Positions 51,941 to 60,594 of a stretch of 64,000 nucleotides of DNA are shown piece by piece; position 1 is the first letter of the stretch; every line of letters starts with the position of its first letter. The stretch is from assembly GCF_007489285.1 (NCBI RefSeq), contig NZ_VLIY01000020.1, positions 1-64,000 of the forward strand, in the 5' to 3' direction. Origin of the DNA: Skermania sp. ID1734. GTDB lineage: Bacteria > Actinomycetota > Actinomycetes > Mycobacteriales > Mycobacteriaceae. Under the pieces are notes generated by a model. That model searched no databases and was not told where the DNA came from. It saw only the letters and a list, made by a program, of their open reading frames with translations. The position numbers and the translations under genes were made by a program.

Positions 51941-53137
51941 ATGACCACAACGTCCACTACCGTGACCGATGCTCAACTCGACGCCGTATTCGTACCGATC
52001 TTCGACCGGATCGCCGCGGGTGCGGTCGATCGTGAGACCGACCGCCGGCTGGCGCACGAACAGGTGGGCTGGTTGCGGGAGGCCAAGTTCGGAGCGCTGC
52101 GGGTGCCAGCCGAGTTCGGTGGGTACGGCGCCAGCGTGCGCCAGCTGTTCCGCCTGCTCATCGACCTCGCCGCTGCCGACTCCAATCTCCCACAGGCATT
52201 ACGGGTGCATTTCGTCTTCGTCGAGGATCAGTTGTTGGCGAATCCGGGTTCCGACCGCTGGCTGCGCGAAGTCGCGGACGGGGCGCTCGTCGGCAACGCC
52301 ATCACCGAGCCGGGCATCGGAGCGGTCGATCGTTACCAGACGCGTCTGACCCGCGCGGGTGATGGTTGGCAGCTCGACGGCACCAAGTACTACAGCACCG
52401 GTTCGTTGTATTCGGACTACATCGTGGCCGCGGCGGATCGCGATGGGGAGCGCGTCGGCGTGCTCGTCGATGCCCGCGCGGAAGGCATTCGCCAGCATGA
52501 TGACTGGGATGGTTTCGGCCAACGCCTCACCGCCAGCGGAACTACTGAGTTCGACCGGGTGGTCGTGACGGAGGACCGGATTCTGGGGCCCGGCTACGGG
52601 ACTGCCGGGCCCACCTATTCGACGGCATACCTGCAGCTTGTGCAGCTCGCCGTGCTGGCCGGGATCGCCGCACGCGCGCAACGCGACGCCCGCGATTGGG
52701 TCGCCGCCCGCACCCGCAGCTACACCCATGCCGCTGCGGACCTGCCTCGCCATGACCCGTTGGTGCAGCAGGTGATCGGCCGGTTGTCCAGTGCTGCCTT
52801 CACCGCCCGCGCCGCCGTCCTCGCCGTTGCGGACGTGCTGGACCACGTTCTGGCCCACGGCGCTGCCGATCAGGCGGAACTCGCCGCGACTGAGCTCGCG
52901 GCCGCCCAGGCCCAGCTCGGGGTCATCGACGCTGTGCTGCCGGCGACCAGCCTGCTGTTCGAGGTCGGCGGCGCCTCGATCGTGTCGGAACGGCTTCGGC
53001 TGGACCGGCATTGGCGAAATGCACGCACGGTCTCCGTGCACAACCCGGCCATTTACAAGGCGCGGGCAATCGGCGATCACCTGCTCAATGGCACCGAGTT
53101 GCCCTTCGCGTGGAGTGCGGGCGAGCGAAAGGCGTAA
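51941..53137 (+). CDS. SfnB/DszC-family flavin-dependent oxidoreductase
   Basis: The 398-residue acyl-CoA-dehydrogenase-fold protein has RVPAEFGGYGASVRQLFRLL near 50, NAITEPGIGAVDRY near 115, LDGTKYYSTGSLYSDYIVAA near 145, and the C-terminal RHWRNARTVSVHNPAIYKAR typical of the SfnB/DszC branch rather than true acyl-CoA dehydrogenases. Members hydroxylate sulfur compounds with reduced flavin, or support growth on dimethyl sulfone. ATG 51941 is preferred over an upstream in-frame TTG. A related protein is encoded at 56305. Confidence 0.82.
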   Translation: MTTTSTTVTDAQLDAVFVPIFDRIAAGAVDRETDRRLAHEQVGWLREAKFGALRVPAEFGGYGASVRQLFRLLIDLAAADSNLPQALRVHFVFVEDQLLANPGSDRWLREVADGALVGNAITEPGIGAVDRYQTRLTRAGDGWQLDGTKYYSTGSLYSDYIVAAADRDGERVGVLVDARAEGIRQHDDWDGFGQRLTASGTTEFDRVVVTEDRILGPGYGTAGPTYSTAYLQLVQLAVLAGIAARAQRDARDWVAARTRSYTHAAADLPRHDPLVQQVIGRLSSAAFTARAAVLAVADVLDHVLAHGAADQAELAATELAAAQAQLGVIDAVLPATSLLFEVGGASIVSERLRLDRHWRNARTVSVHNPAIYKARAIGDHLLNGTELPFAWSAGERKA

Positions 53138-53175
53138 CCGCCAGGCGGCGGACCGTGCGTGAGCAGGTCCGCCGC

Positions 53176-53670
53176 TCAGGCGTGTTCGAGGGAAGCGATG
53201 AATACCGCGGCGATGTCTTCCAGACCACGCTGGTCGATGGCATCGAACCGCTCCGGCCGCGGGCTGTCCAGGTCCAGCACCCCAACCAGCGTGCCGTCGT
53301 TACGTGCCAGCGGCACAACTACTTCCGAACGGCTGTCCGCGTCGCACGCGATGTGGCCGTCGAAGGCATGCACATCGGCGATGAGCTGTGTTGTGCGACT
53401 GGCGGCGGCTGTTCCGCAGACCCCCTTGCCGAGTGCTATGCGCACGCAGGCAGGTTTGCCCTGAAACGGCCCGAGGACGAGTTCCCGGCCATCATAGAAA
53501 TAGAACCCGGCCCAATTCACTTCGGGCAAACCGTCATACAGCAACGCCGCGATATTGGCGGCGTTGGCGACGCGATCCTTCTCCGCTGCGACAAGAGCTT
53601 TCACCTGTGCGGTCAATTCCGCGTAGTTCGCGCTAGGCGATCCTGCCGGATCATTAGCATGGCTCGACAC
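53176..53670 (-). CDS. msrC: Free methionine-(R)-sulfoxide reductase (GAF domain)
   Basis: The protein has 164 residues from GTG 53670. It is a single GAF domain with the fRMsr signature: VNWAGFYFYDGRELVLGPFQ near 50, GKPACVRIALGKGVCGTAA with the conserved Cys residues, and DVHAFDGHIACDADSRSE with the third Cys. It reduces free methionine-(R)-sulfoxide using thioredoxin. Twenty further upstream residues are open, but the conserved part begins after GTG 53670. It lies in reverse orientation inside the sulfur region, matching the theme of sulfur metabolism. Confidence 0.85.
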   Translation of the reverse strand: MSSHANDPAGSPSANYAELTAQVKALVAAEKDRVANAANIAALLYDGLPEVNWAGFYFYDGRELVLGPFQGKPACVRIALGKGVCGTAAASRTTQLIADVHAFDGHIACDADSRSEVVVPLARNDGTLVGVLDLDSPRPERFDAIDQRGLEDIAAVFIASLEHA

Positions 53671-53769
53671 GCCGGAATCGTACAGGCGACGGCAACTGCT
53701 CAGCGACCCTTTGATTCTCGGTGATTTCATCCCTGGCCTGCCGCCTGGCTCGCCATAAGAATTCGCCGC

Positions 53770-55155
53770 ATGACATCACAACCTTCACCGTCGCGTTCCG
53801 TCCGTTCGGCCGCGATCATCGGCGCCGGCCAGACCGGGGCGACCGCCGCACTCGGCTTGCTCGATGCGGGATTCGACGTCACCGTTTACAGCGACCGGGA
53901 GCAGCGCAGCCTGCGTGACGACGTCCCCGCGACCGGGACGGCACTCGAGTTCGGCGAGGCGCAACAGGCCGAGGCCGCCCTCGGCCTCGACTCGTTCACC
54001 GCCCGGGCGCCACGGCACACCGGCCTCAGCGTCCGGGTCGCGGGACCCGGTGGCGCGGAACTCATCGACTTCGACGGAAACTTCGACGGTTACGTTGGTG
54101 TGGCGGTCGACACTCGGCTCAAGGCCGACGAACGCCTCACGGCCTTCCAGGAGCGTGGTGGCGAGTTCGTGGTCGAACCGGTGACACCGGACAGTCTCGA
54201 CCGGATCGCCGCCGCGCACGATCTGACGCTGGTCGCCACCGGACGCGGGGGCCTGTCGGAGCTGTTTGCGATCGACACCAGCCGCACCGTGTACGACGCG
54301 CCGCAGCGTTCACTGCTCACGGTCACGGTCACGGGACTCGATTTCGACAGGAGCGTCTTCGCGCACCGCAGCCCCGCCGGTGGTGGACACAGTGGCTTCT
54401 CGATTCTCGCCGAGCAGGGCGAGGCGTGGTGGGGGCCGTACCTGCACAAGGACGCCGGACCGAGCTGGGCGTTCCTCGGCTGGGCCAGGCCGGGCAGCGA
54501 ATGGGAGAAGCGGTTCGCCGCAGCTGATTCCGCCGAGTCGGCGCACCGAATCGTCGTCGACCTGTACCGCGACTACATCGACTGGGACCTGCCGGAAGTG
54601 CTGGCCACCCGGGTGATCGCCGAAGACCCACATTCCTGGCTCAAAGGCGCGGTGCGGCCGGTCGTCCGCGCGGGGCTCGGCCACACCGCCAGTGGGCACA
54701 CGGTGGCCTCGCTCGGCGACACCTCGGTGGCCTACGACCCCATCGCCGGGCAGGGTGCCCAAAGCGGCATCATCCAAGCGCAGCGTCTGGTCGCCGCGGC
54801 CGCAGCGCATGAGGGCCCCTTCGACGACGCCTGGATTACCCGGCAGTACGCGGATTTCCTGGCCGCACGCTCCGACGCCGCAGCCAAGGTCACCCGGCTG
54901 TTCCTCAGCGATCCGGAGTTCGCCGACATCGGCGGCGCTCTATTTGCGGCAGCCGGGGCCGATTCGCGGTTTGCCTCCGCGCTCGTCGGTCTATTGCACC
55001 GGCCGCAACCGTTCCTGGGCATCGACTCGGTCGAGGCCGCACATGCATTCATCGCCGATGTCACCGGCGAGTCGGCCAGCGCGGTGCTCGGACGCTTCCA
55101 GCCGGCGGGCACGTTCAGCAGGTCTGTCTACCGCGGGCCACTTGTCCGCGTGTAG
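53770..55155 (+). CDS. StyA-like group E flavoprotein monooxygenase in the sulfur cluster
   Basis: The 461-residue protein has an FAD-binding AAIIGAGQTGATAALGLLDA motif near 14-33, VAVDTRLKADERL near 117 at the position of the StyA SVDQRV region, and a late DPIAGQGAQSGIIQAQ near 325 corresponding to TGQGSNNA. It is a distant relative of StyA1 and StyA2B. It sits immediately before sfnG with FMN and flavin reductases downstream, so a sulfoxidation or C-S oxidation role is more likely than styrene or indole oxidation. This is an inference from context. Confidence 0.75.
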   Translation: MTSQPSPSRSVRSAAIIGAGQTGATAALGLLDAGFDVTVYSDREQRSLRDDVPATGTALEFGEAQQAEAALGLDSFTARAPRHTGLSVRVAGPGGAELIDFDGNFDGYVGVAVDTRLKADERLTAFQERGGEFVVEPVTPDSLDRIAAAHDLTLVATGRGGLSELFAIDTSRTVYDAPQRSLLTVTVTGLDFDRSVFAHRSPAGGGHSGFSILAEQGEAWWGPYLHKDAGPSWAFLGWARPGSEWEKRFAAADSAESAHRIVVDLYRDYIDWDLPEVLATRVIAEDPHSWLKGAVRPVVRAGLGHTASGHTVASLGDTSVAYDPIAGQGAQSGIIQAQRLVAAAAAHEGPFDDAWITRQYADFLAARSDAAAKVTRLFLSDPEFADIGGALFAAAGADSRFASALVGLLHRPQPFLGIDSVEAAHAFIADVTGESASAVLGRFQPAGTFSRSVYRGPLVRV

Positions 55156-55189
55156 CAACAGGTATCTCGACGACAACCAACGGAGCACC

Positions 55190-56305
55190 ATGACCACCGA
55201 AAGAATCACCGACCGAACGCAATTCGCCTACTGGGTCCCCAACGTCAGCGGGGGACTGGTCACGAGCGACATCGAGCAGCGCACCAGCTGGGACTTCGAG
55301 TACAACAAGAAGCTGGCCCAAACCGCCGAACGCAACGGCTTCGACTACGCCCTGTCCCAGGTTCGCTACACCGCCTCCTACGGGGCCGAATATCAGCACG
55401 AGTCAACATCGTTCAGCCTCGCACTCCTCGCCGCCACCGAGCGGTTGAAGGTGATCGCCGCGGTGCACCCCGGTTTGTGGCACCCGGCCGTGCTGGCCAA
55501 GTTCGGTGCAACAGCCGATCACCTGTCCAACGGCCGGTTCGCGATCAACGTCGTATCCGGCTGGTTTGCCGGGGAATTCACCGCCCTGGGCGAACCGTGG
55601 CTCGAACACGACGAGCGCTACCGGCGCAGCGCCGAATTCCTCGAAGTGATCCGCAAAATCTGGACCGAGGACAACGTCAACTACGGCGGCGACTTCTACC
55701 GGATTCGCGACTTTACCCTCAAACCCAAGCCGCTCAACACGCCCCAGCGCCCGAATCCCGAGCTGTTTCAAGGCGGCAACTCCACCGCGGCCCGGCGCAA
55801 CGGTGGCCGCTACGCCGATTGGTATTTCTCCAACGGCAAGGACTTCGACGGCGTCATCGAGCAGTTGGACGACGTTCGGGAGGTTGCCCGTGAGCACGGG
55901 CGGGAAGTCAAGTTCGGTCTGAACGGCTTTATCATCGCCCGCGACACCGAGAAGGAGGCGCACGACACCCTGCGCGAGATCATCGATAAGGCCAACCGCC
56001 CTGCGGTCGAAGGCTTCCGGTCGGCCGTGCAGCAGGCCGGCGCGTCCACCCGCGACCGCAAGGGAATGTGGGCGGACTCCACGTTCGAGGATCTGGTGCA
56101 ATACAACGACGGGTTCCGGACCAAGCTGATCGGGACTCCCGAGCAGGTGGCCGAACGGATCGTCGCCTACCGGCAGTTGGGGGTCGACCTGATCCTCGGG
56201 GGCTTTCTGCACTTCCAGGAGGAGATCGAGTACTTCGGTGCCAAGGTGCTGCCGCTGGTTCGGGAACTGGAGGCGGCCACCGAACGCGTGCCGGTCGCGG
56301 GCTGA
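55190..56305 (+). CDS. sfnG: Dimethyl sulfone monooxygenase SfnG
   Basis: The 371-residue luciferase-like monooxygenase begins with FAYWVPNVSGGLVTSDIEQR, characteristic of SfnG. YEYNKK-like FEYNKKLAQTAERNGFDYAL near 32, SNGRFAINVVSGWFAGEF near 115 and LFQGGNSTAARRNGGRYADW near 190 follow. The enzyme converts dimethyl sulfone to methanesulfinate with FMNH2. Its stop overlaps the sfnB start (ATGA). Together with the flavin reductases downstream it forms a complete sulfone-using set. Confidence 0.9.
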   Translation: MTTERITDRTQFAYWVPNVSGGLVTSDIEQRTSWDFEYNKKLAQTAERNGFDYALSQVRYTASYGAEYQHESTSFSLALLAATERLKVIAAVHPGLWHPAVLAKFGATADHLSNGRFAINVVSGWFAGEFTALGEPWLEHDERYRRSAEFLEVIRKIWTEDNVNYGGDFYRIRDFTLKPKPLNTPQRPNPELFQGGNSTAARRNGGRYADWYFSNGKDFDGVIEQLDDVREVAREHGREVKFGLNGFIIARDTEKEAHDTLREIIDKANRPAVEGFRSAVQQAGASTRDRKGMWADSTFEDLVQYNDGFRTKLIGTPEQVAERIVAYRQLGVDLILGGFLHFQEEIEYFGAKVLPLVRELEAATERVPVAG

Positions 56306-57528
56306 TGACAACAGTCGAAACGCGTCGGGTCACCTCGGCGGGGCAGGCAGCGTCGGTCGCACAACGGCTCGCAGCCGAGTTCGCGACCGGCGCTGCTGCC
56401 CGGGACGCTCGTCGCGAGTTGCCGTTCCGGGAGATCGAGCAACTGTCCGCCAGCGGTCTGCTCGCGATCACAGTGCCCGCCGCCTACGGCGGTGCCGGGT
56501 TACCGGCCACCGCGGTAGCGGAGGTCGTGCGCATCCTCGCCGCCGCCGACCCCAACATCGCCCAAATCCCGCACAGCCACTTCGTGTACCTGAACTTGTT
56601 GCGGTTGGCGGGAACCCGAGACCAGCAGCGCCGGTACTTCAGTGCGGTGCTCGACGGCGCGCGCATCGCCAACGCGCAATCGGAGCGCACCGGTGCAACG
56701 ATCGCAGAGATCGCAACAACGGTTCGGCCGGTCGGCGGCCGGTTCCGAGTCGAGGGCACCAAGTACTACTGCACCGGATCGCTGTTCGCCGATGTGCTCG
56801 CCGTTCTCACCCGGCTCGACGATGCTGCGGGCGTCAGCGGATTGCCCGACGGCGAGTACATCGTCTTCCTGCCCGCCGACTCGCCAGGCGTGCGAATTAT
56901 CGATGACTGGAACGGCATCGGGCAGCGCACCACTGGAAGTGGGACTGTCGTCTTCTCCGGTGTCACGGTGGGTCGCGAACAACTCGTCGCCCGGGCTCCG
57001 GCGACATTCGCCGCGACCGGCTACGGCGCCTATGCACAGTTGCTGCATGCCGCAATCGACGCCGGTATCGCACGGGGCGCGCTGAGCGCGGCGACCAAAT
57101 TCGTCCGCACGCACAGCAGACCGTGGTTCGAGGCCGGAGTTTCCCGCGCGGTCGACGACCCACTCCTCGTTCAGCGCGTCGGCGAGCTGGCTGTCACGGT
57201 GACCGTGGCGGAGGCGACGCTGCATGCTGCGGCTCTCGCGGTAGACACAGTGCTGGCCGCAAGCGAACACGAGCGCGGCGAGCATGCCGCCGACGCTTCG
57301 CTGGCCGTAGCGGCCGCCAAGATCACCGCGGACCGGGCAGCCAACGAGGTGTCGAGCGCGCTCTTCGAGGTGAGCGGAACGCGGAGTGCCGCAGCGGATC
57401 TGAACTTGCATCACTTCTGGCGCAACGCCCGCACACACACCCTGCACGACCCGATTCGATGGAAGTACCAGCACATCGGGCGTGCGCTGCTGCACGATAC
57501 GCCGCCGCCCCTGCATGGCGTCATTTAA
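56305..57528 (+). CDS. sfnB: SfnB-family sulfur acquisition oxidoreductase
   Basis: The 407-residue acyl-CoA-dehydrogenase-fold flavoprotein has ITVPAAYGGAGLPATAVAEV near 55, AQSERTGATIAEI near 120, VEGTKYYCTGSLFADVLAVL near 150 and HFWRNARTHTLHDPIRWKYQ near 372. These are SfnB features, with an altered acyl-CoA pocket. SfnB genes are required for growth on dimethyl sulfone-type compounds in pseudomonads. It is translationally coupled to sfnG and followed 18 bases later by an FMN reductase. Confidence 0.87.
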   Translation: MTTVETRRVTSAGQAASVAQRLAAEFATGAAARDARRELPFREIEQLSASGLLAITVPAAYGGAGLPATAVAEVVRILAAADPNIAQIPHSHFVYLNLLRLAGTRDQQRRYFSAVLDGARIANAQSERTGATIAEIATTVRPVGGRFRVEGTKYYCTGSLFADVLAVLTRLDDAAGVSGLPDGEYIVFLPADSPGVRIIDDWNGIGQRTTGSGTVVFSGVTVGREQLVARAPATFAATGYGAYAQLLHAAIDAGIARGALSAATKFVRTHSRPWFEAGVSRAVDDPLLVQRVGELAVTVTVAEATLHAAALAVDTVLAASEHERGEHAADASLAVAAAKITADRAANEVSSALFEVSGTRSAAADLNLHHFWRNARTHTLHDPIRWKYQHIGRALLHDTPPPLHGVI

Positions 57529-57546
57529 CCGGTGGAGGAGCTTGCC

Positions 57547-58164
57547 ATGGATGTGGCAGTGGTCGTCGGCAATCCCAAACCTGCCTCGCGAACGTTGGCG
57601 GCGGCGGCGCTCGTGGCGCGCAGACTGCGGCCCGATGTTGTCCCGACGGTCATCGACCTGGTCACCTACGGAACGCGACTGCTCGGTTCCGGCGATCCGT
57701 CGGTGGCGCACGCCGTCCGCACCGTCGCCGCGAGCGAACTGGCCGTATTCGCCAGTCCGACCTTCAAGGCGACTTACACGGGCCTACTCAAGTTGTTCCT
57801 CGAGCAGTTCGATGCCGACACCGGATTGGCCGGCGTCGTCGCGGTACCCGTGATGCTGGGCGCCGGACCCACCCACGCGCTCGCCCCGGATCTGCTGCTG
57901 AAGCCGGTGCTCGCCGAGCTGGGCGCCACCTGCGCGCTGCCGGGACTTTACCTGTCGGACAAGCGGTTCCATGAAGACGGCGCCATCGACCGGTACGCGG
58001 CACGCTGGCGCGACACCGTTGCGGCGCTCACCGCTGCCCGCCCTGCACCAGCGGGTCCGCCGCAGCCCCACATCGGAAGCGGGGGTCCCCTGCTGCATGC
58101 TGACGTAAGTAGCGGGCCCCCGCTTCCGCTGCAACGGGACGGAGCAGAGGTGTCCAATGGCTGA
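57547..58164 (+). CDS. NADPH-dependent FMN reductase (MsuE/SsuE-like)
   Basis: The 205-residue flavodoxin-fold reductase has VVVGNPKPASRTLAAAALVA near 5-24 (FMN phosphate loop), VFASPTFKATYTGLLKLFLE near 67 and VMLGAGPTHALAPDLLLKPV near 104. It would supply FMNH2 to SfnG and SsuD. GGTGGAGGAG precedes ATG 57547. The last 35 residues are Pro/Gly-rich and coincide with a strong inverted repeat in the DNA, so this tail may be a later insertion. The stop overlaps the next start region. Confidence 0.85.
   Translation: MDVAVVVGNPKPASRTLAAAALVARRLRPDVVPTVIDLVTYGTRLLGSGDPSVAHAVRTVAASELAVFASPTFKATYTGLLKLFLEQFDADTGLAGVVAVPVMLGAGPTHALAPDLLLKPVLAELGATCALPGLYLSDKRFHEDGAIDRYAARWRDTVAALTAARPAPAGPPQPHIGSGGPLLHADVSSGPPLPLQRDGAEVSNG
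58074..58128. repeat. Strong inverted repeat inside the 3' end of the FMN reductase gene
   Basis: CGGAAGCGGGGG (58074-58085) and CCCCCGCTTCCG (58117-58128) form a perfect 12-base-pair stem, extended by a wobble pair and two more pairs, around a loop of about 25 bases. It lies in the coding sequence for the unusual C-terminal tail, just before the flavin reductase gene. It resembles a mobile palindromic unit or an intra-operon processing or attenuation hairpin. Confidence 0.7.
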
Positions 58165-58768
58165 CCCGGCAACCCTTCGCACCGTATTCGCACAGTTCCC
58201 GGCAGGCGTCGTCGCGGTCTGCGCCCTGGTCGACAGCGAACCGCGCGGCCTTGCGGTCAGCACCTTCACGCCCGTCTCGCTCGAGCCCGCGCTCGTGTCG
58301 ATTTGCGTGCAGAACACCTCGTCGACCTGGCCAGTGTTGCGCACGGCGAACCGAATCGGGCTGAGCCTGTTGGGCTCGGGTCAGGAAGACGCGGCGCGCG
58401 CCCTGTCGGCCCGGCGGGCAGACCGGTTCGCGCAAATGTCCCTCACCCGGCGCGGCAGCGCGATTTTTGTCGACGGCGGCGCCGCGTGGATCGAGGCGTC
58501 GCTCGACGGCGAGGTTCTCGCGGGCGATCACACGGTGGCCGTGCTCCGCATTCACGGCCTCGGCAAGCGCGTCGATGTCAATCCGCTTGTGTTTCATGAC
58601 AGCCGGTTCCGTGCACTCGAATCGGAGAACGGATCAGGCAGGCGGCAGCATGTTTGCGCGGCTGCACACGACCGGCCACCACAGCACGCCGAGAACGACG
58701 ATGCCGGCCCACGCCAGGATGAGACCGGCGCCCGGGTGAGCGATTCGCGCCGCCTGCGTGTTCTGTGA
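58157..58768 (+). CDS. Flavin reductase of the HpaC/StyB type
   Basis: The core (about residues 1-155 of 203) is a flavin reductase domain: LRTVFAQFPAGVVAVCALVD near 6, VSTFTPVSLEPALVSICVQN near 33, HTVAVLRIHGL near 125 and PLVFHDSRFRAL near 143. It reduces free flavin for partner monooxygenases such as the StyA-like protein, SfnB-like proteins or SfnG. Family members end near residue 155. The remaining 48 residues run antisense through the convergent membrane-protein gene and are probably readthrough after loss of a stop. It overlaps that gene by 135 bases. Confidence 0.8.
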   Translation: MADPATLRTVFAQFPAGVVAVCALVDSEPRGLAVSTFTPVSLEPALVSICVQNTSSTWPVLRTANRIGLSLLGSGQEDAARALSARRADRFAQMSLTRRGSAIFVDGGAAWIEASLDGEVLAGDHTVAVLRIHGLGKRVDVNPLVFHDSRFRALESENGSGRRQHVCAAAHDRPPQHAENDDAGPRQDETGARVSDSRRLRVL

Positions 58769-59128
58769 CCACAGCGCCAGGAAGCCGAGCACGGCGGTAA
58801 CTGAGATTCCGAACAGGGTGGTACAGGCGACCGCCCACCGTCGCGTCAGCAATACCGTCACTGATCCGATGATTCCGAAAAGGGTTGCCAGCACGACGAA
58901 CATCCGTGCAATTGCATGAATGTCATGTGGTTCTACGGCCATCGGATGCGCCAGCACGGCCCACACCGGGGTACACGAGCACGCGGGCAGCAGCAACGAA
59001 ACAATCACTGCAACAACGGCGGCGGCAACCACCACGATGCGCCGGCGAGTGAGCGTCACCTCGTTGGCAACGCGTGCGGCGATCGCCGCCAGATCGCTGT
59101 GAAATGCCTCGAACGGGTCTGCATTCAT
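58634..59128 (-). CDS. Membrane protein with four helices, function unknown
   Basis: The protein has 164 residues from ATG 59128. A short N-terminal acidic segment (NADPFEAFHSDLAAIAARVA) is followed by membrane helices near 32-52, 75-95, 98-118 and 130-150. The first loop holds LLPACSCTPVWAVLAHP with two cysteines. I do not recognise the family. A GATGGGA sequence lies 6-12 bases before the start. Its 3' end overlaps the tail of the flavin reductase gene in the opposite direction. Confidence 0.65.
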   Translation of the reverse strand: MNADPFEAFHSDLAAIAARVANEVTLTRRRIVVVAAAVVAVIVSLLLPACSCTPVWAVLAHPMAVEPHDIHAIARMFVVLATLFGIIGSVTVLLTRRWAVACTTLFGISVTAVLGFLALWSQNTQAARIAHPGAGLILAWAGIVVLGVLWWPVVCSRANMLPPA

Positions 59129-59207
59129 GCGAGTCCCATCGTGGAGTAGTGACGACGCGCGGTGTGGTGCGATGCTGCCACACCACACCGCGCGCCCAAG
59201 AGTCGGC

Positions 59208-59918
59208 TCAGATGTGGCCCTGCGAGTGCAGTGTGTTGTACATCTGCACACCGCTGGCGACGCCCACGGGAACGCCGAGGATGAGTCCGCCCAGCACGCC
59301 GCCGAGACCCGCTCCGGTGGCCGCGCCCACGACGCAGCCCAGGCCGGCGATCAGTGGGTCGATCGGGCCGGTGACGATACCGGTAAGACCGAAGGTGACC
59401 GCGCCGAGAGGGCAACCGGCGACCAGGCCGATTCCACTGCCGGCCATGGTGCCGACGGTGGCGGCCAGACCGAATTGGGTCGACGCGACCGACAACGCGT
59501 CATTGAAATCCGACGTCGCATCGACGTGGTGGATCGGTAACCCAGGGGCATTGGCCGCAGCCGGGCGCGTGGGGGCCGCGGGGGAGGTGGCCGCAGTGGG
59601 CTTGGCCGCGTTCGGCCAAGTAGCGGGGTCGGATTGCAGCGTCAGCGGGTTTCCGGCGACGAGATGGCTTTGGTTGTCGAGAACCTGGAATTGGGCGCCG
59701 CGGGTGGTCAGCGTTCCGAAGACCGTCTGGATCAGCGCGGAGTTGTCGGCAGTGTCGCCGGTGTAGTGCACGCCGGGCGCGACGTCGGTGCTGATCGAGG
59801 TGGACACGGCCGCTGGTGTCGGTGCCGGATTGCCTTGGGCCGCTGCCGTTCCGGCTGGGACGGAGATTGTGACGGCCAGCGCAGCGGAGACGATGGCGGC
59901 ACGGTTGAGCGTATTCAT
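59208..59918 (-). CDS. Secreted glycine-zipper protein, hypothetical
   Basis: The 236-residue protein has a Sec signal peptide (about 1-27, ending ...PAGTAAA), a mature N-terminal domain, a Pro/Ala-rich linker (about 105-125) and a C-terminal hydrophobic Gly-rich part (GTMAGSGIGLVAGCPLGAV near 155, GAATGAGLGGVLGGLILGVP near 195), as in glycine-zipper proteins of Nocardia and relatives. It is probably associated with the cell envelope; function unknown. ATG 59918 is preceded by AAGGATGA. Confidence 0.7.
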   Translation of the reverse strand: MNTLNRAAIVSAALAVTISVPAGTAAAQGNPAPTPAAVSTSISTDVAPGVHYTGDTADNSALIQTVFGTLTTRGAQFQVLDNQSHLVAGNPLTLQSDPATWPNAAKPTAATSPAAPTRPAAANAPGLPIHHVDATSDFNDALSVASTQFGLAATVGTMAGSGIGLVAGCPLGAVTFGLTGIVTGPIDPLIAGLGCVVGAATGAGLGGVLGGLILGVPVGVASGVQMYNTLHSQGHI

Positions 59919-59981
59919 GGTGAGTTCATCCTTGAGGTAGCAATAGTGAGTAATGGGGTAGGCGGATGGTTGCGCCGATAG

Positions 59982-60566
59982 TCAGAAGTGGGCCTTACGC
60001 CGTGACCGGGCGGCGCCGCCGGCCAGAATCTGGGTGCGAGCGTCAACCGGAGGACCGCGCCATCGCACAGCCGCGACCAGACATTGCCGCGCGAGCCCCG
60101 CGGCCGCGGTGTCCGCGGACACCACGACGGTTGCTGCGGCTTCCTGCGGCAACACCAGCGGGATGACCGAGCGCCAAAACGCTTGTGCAGCAGTGGTAAT
60201 CGGTCCGTACAGTCTGGTCGCAGCGGCGAGCAGGAGTGCGCACGCCACCGTGGCAACGGTGTGACTGACAAGCATCTGCCCGCTCATCGCGGGCATCATC
60301 GCCGATGGCTCGACCGTTTGCATTCCAAAGTGCACCAGCACCTGGCCGCCGCCCAGGATCGCGACCAACCGCAACGTGGCGGGTGACACGCTGCGCGCCA
60401 CGGCGGCAACGACACACGCGACAACGACAGCGATGGCAGCAATCGGCGAGGAGATCATTTCCCTGCCGCAGCCGACGCTGTGCGCGGCGAGGCCGAGCAC
60501 ACCCGTCAGCACACCCGCGGCTGCGGCAGATAACCGCAACGGGTGAGCCGACTCTGATGTGATCAC
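59982..60566 (-). CDS. Multi-helix membrane protein, iron-box linked
   Basis: The 194-residue protein has five hydrophobic segments in its first 130 residues (ITSESAHPLRLSAAAAGVLT at the start, MSGQMLVSHTVATVACALLL near 90) and a basic C-terminus. It resembles the protein encoded at 62203-62715 in length, helix pattern and the segments LSLAAHT/LGLAAHS and AHAIATLA/SHTVATVA, so the two are likely paralogues. The start is GTG 60566. There is almost no leader between it and the iron box, so it may be translated from a leaderless transcript. Function unknown. Confidence 0.65.
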   Translation of the reverse strand: MITSESAHPLRLSAAAAGVLTGVLGLAAHSVGCGREMISSPIAAIAVVVACVVAAVARSVSPATLRLVAILGGGQVLVHFGMQTVEPSAMMPAMSGQMLVSHTVATVACALLLAAATRLYGPITTAAQAFWRSVIPLVLPQEAAATVVVSADTAAAGLARQCLVAAVRWRGPPVDARTQILAGGAARSRRKAHF

Positions 60567-60570
60567 GTCG

Positions 60571-60589
60571 TTACCTTAGGCTAACCTTC
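60571..60589. promoter_or_regulatory. IdeR/DtxR-type iron box
   Basis: TTACCTTAGGCTAACCTTC at 60571-60589 matches 15 of 19 positions of the mycobacterial iron-box consensus TTAGGTTAGGCTAACCTAA, including the whole central TTAGGCTAACCT. It lies 5 bases upstream of the GTG start of the minus-strand membrane-protein gene and just past the 3' end of the PepSY gene. Iron-loaded IdeR would repress transcription toward the membrane protein. Confidence 0.65.
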
Positions 60590-60594
60590 CCCGA

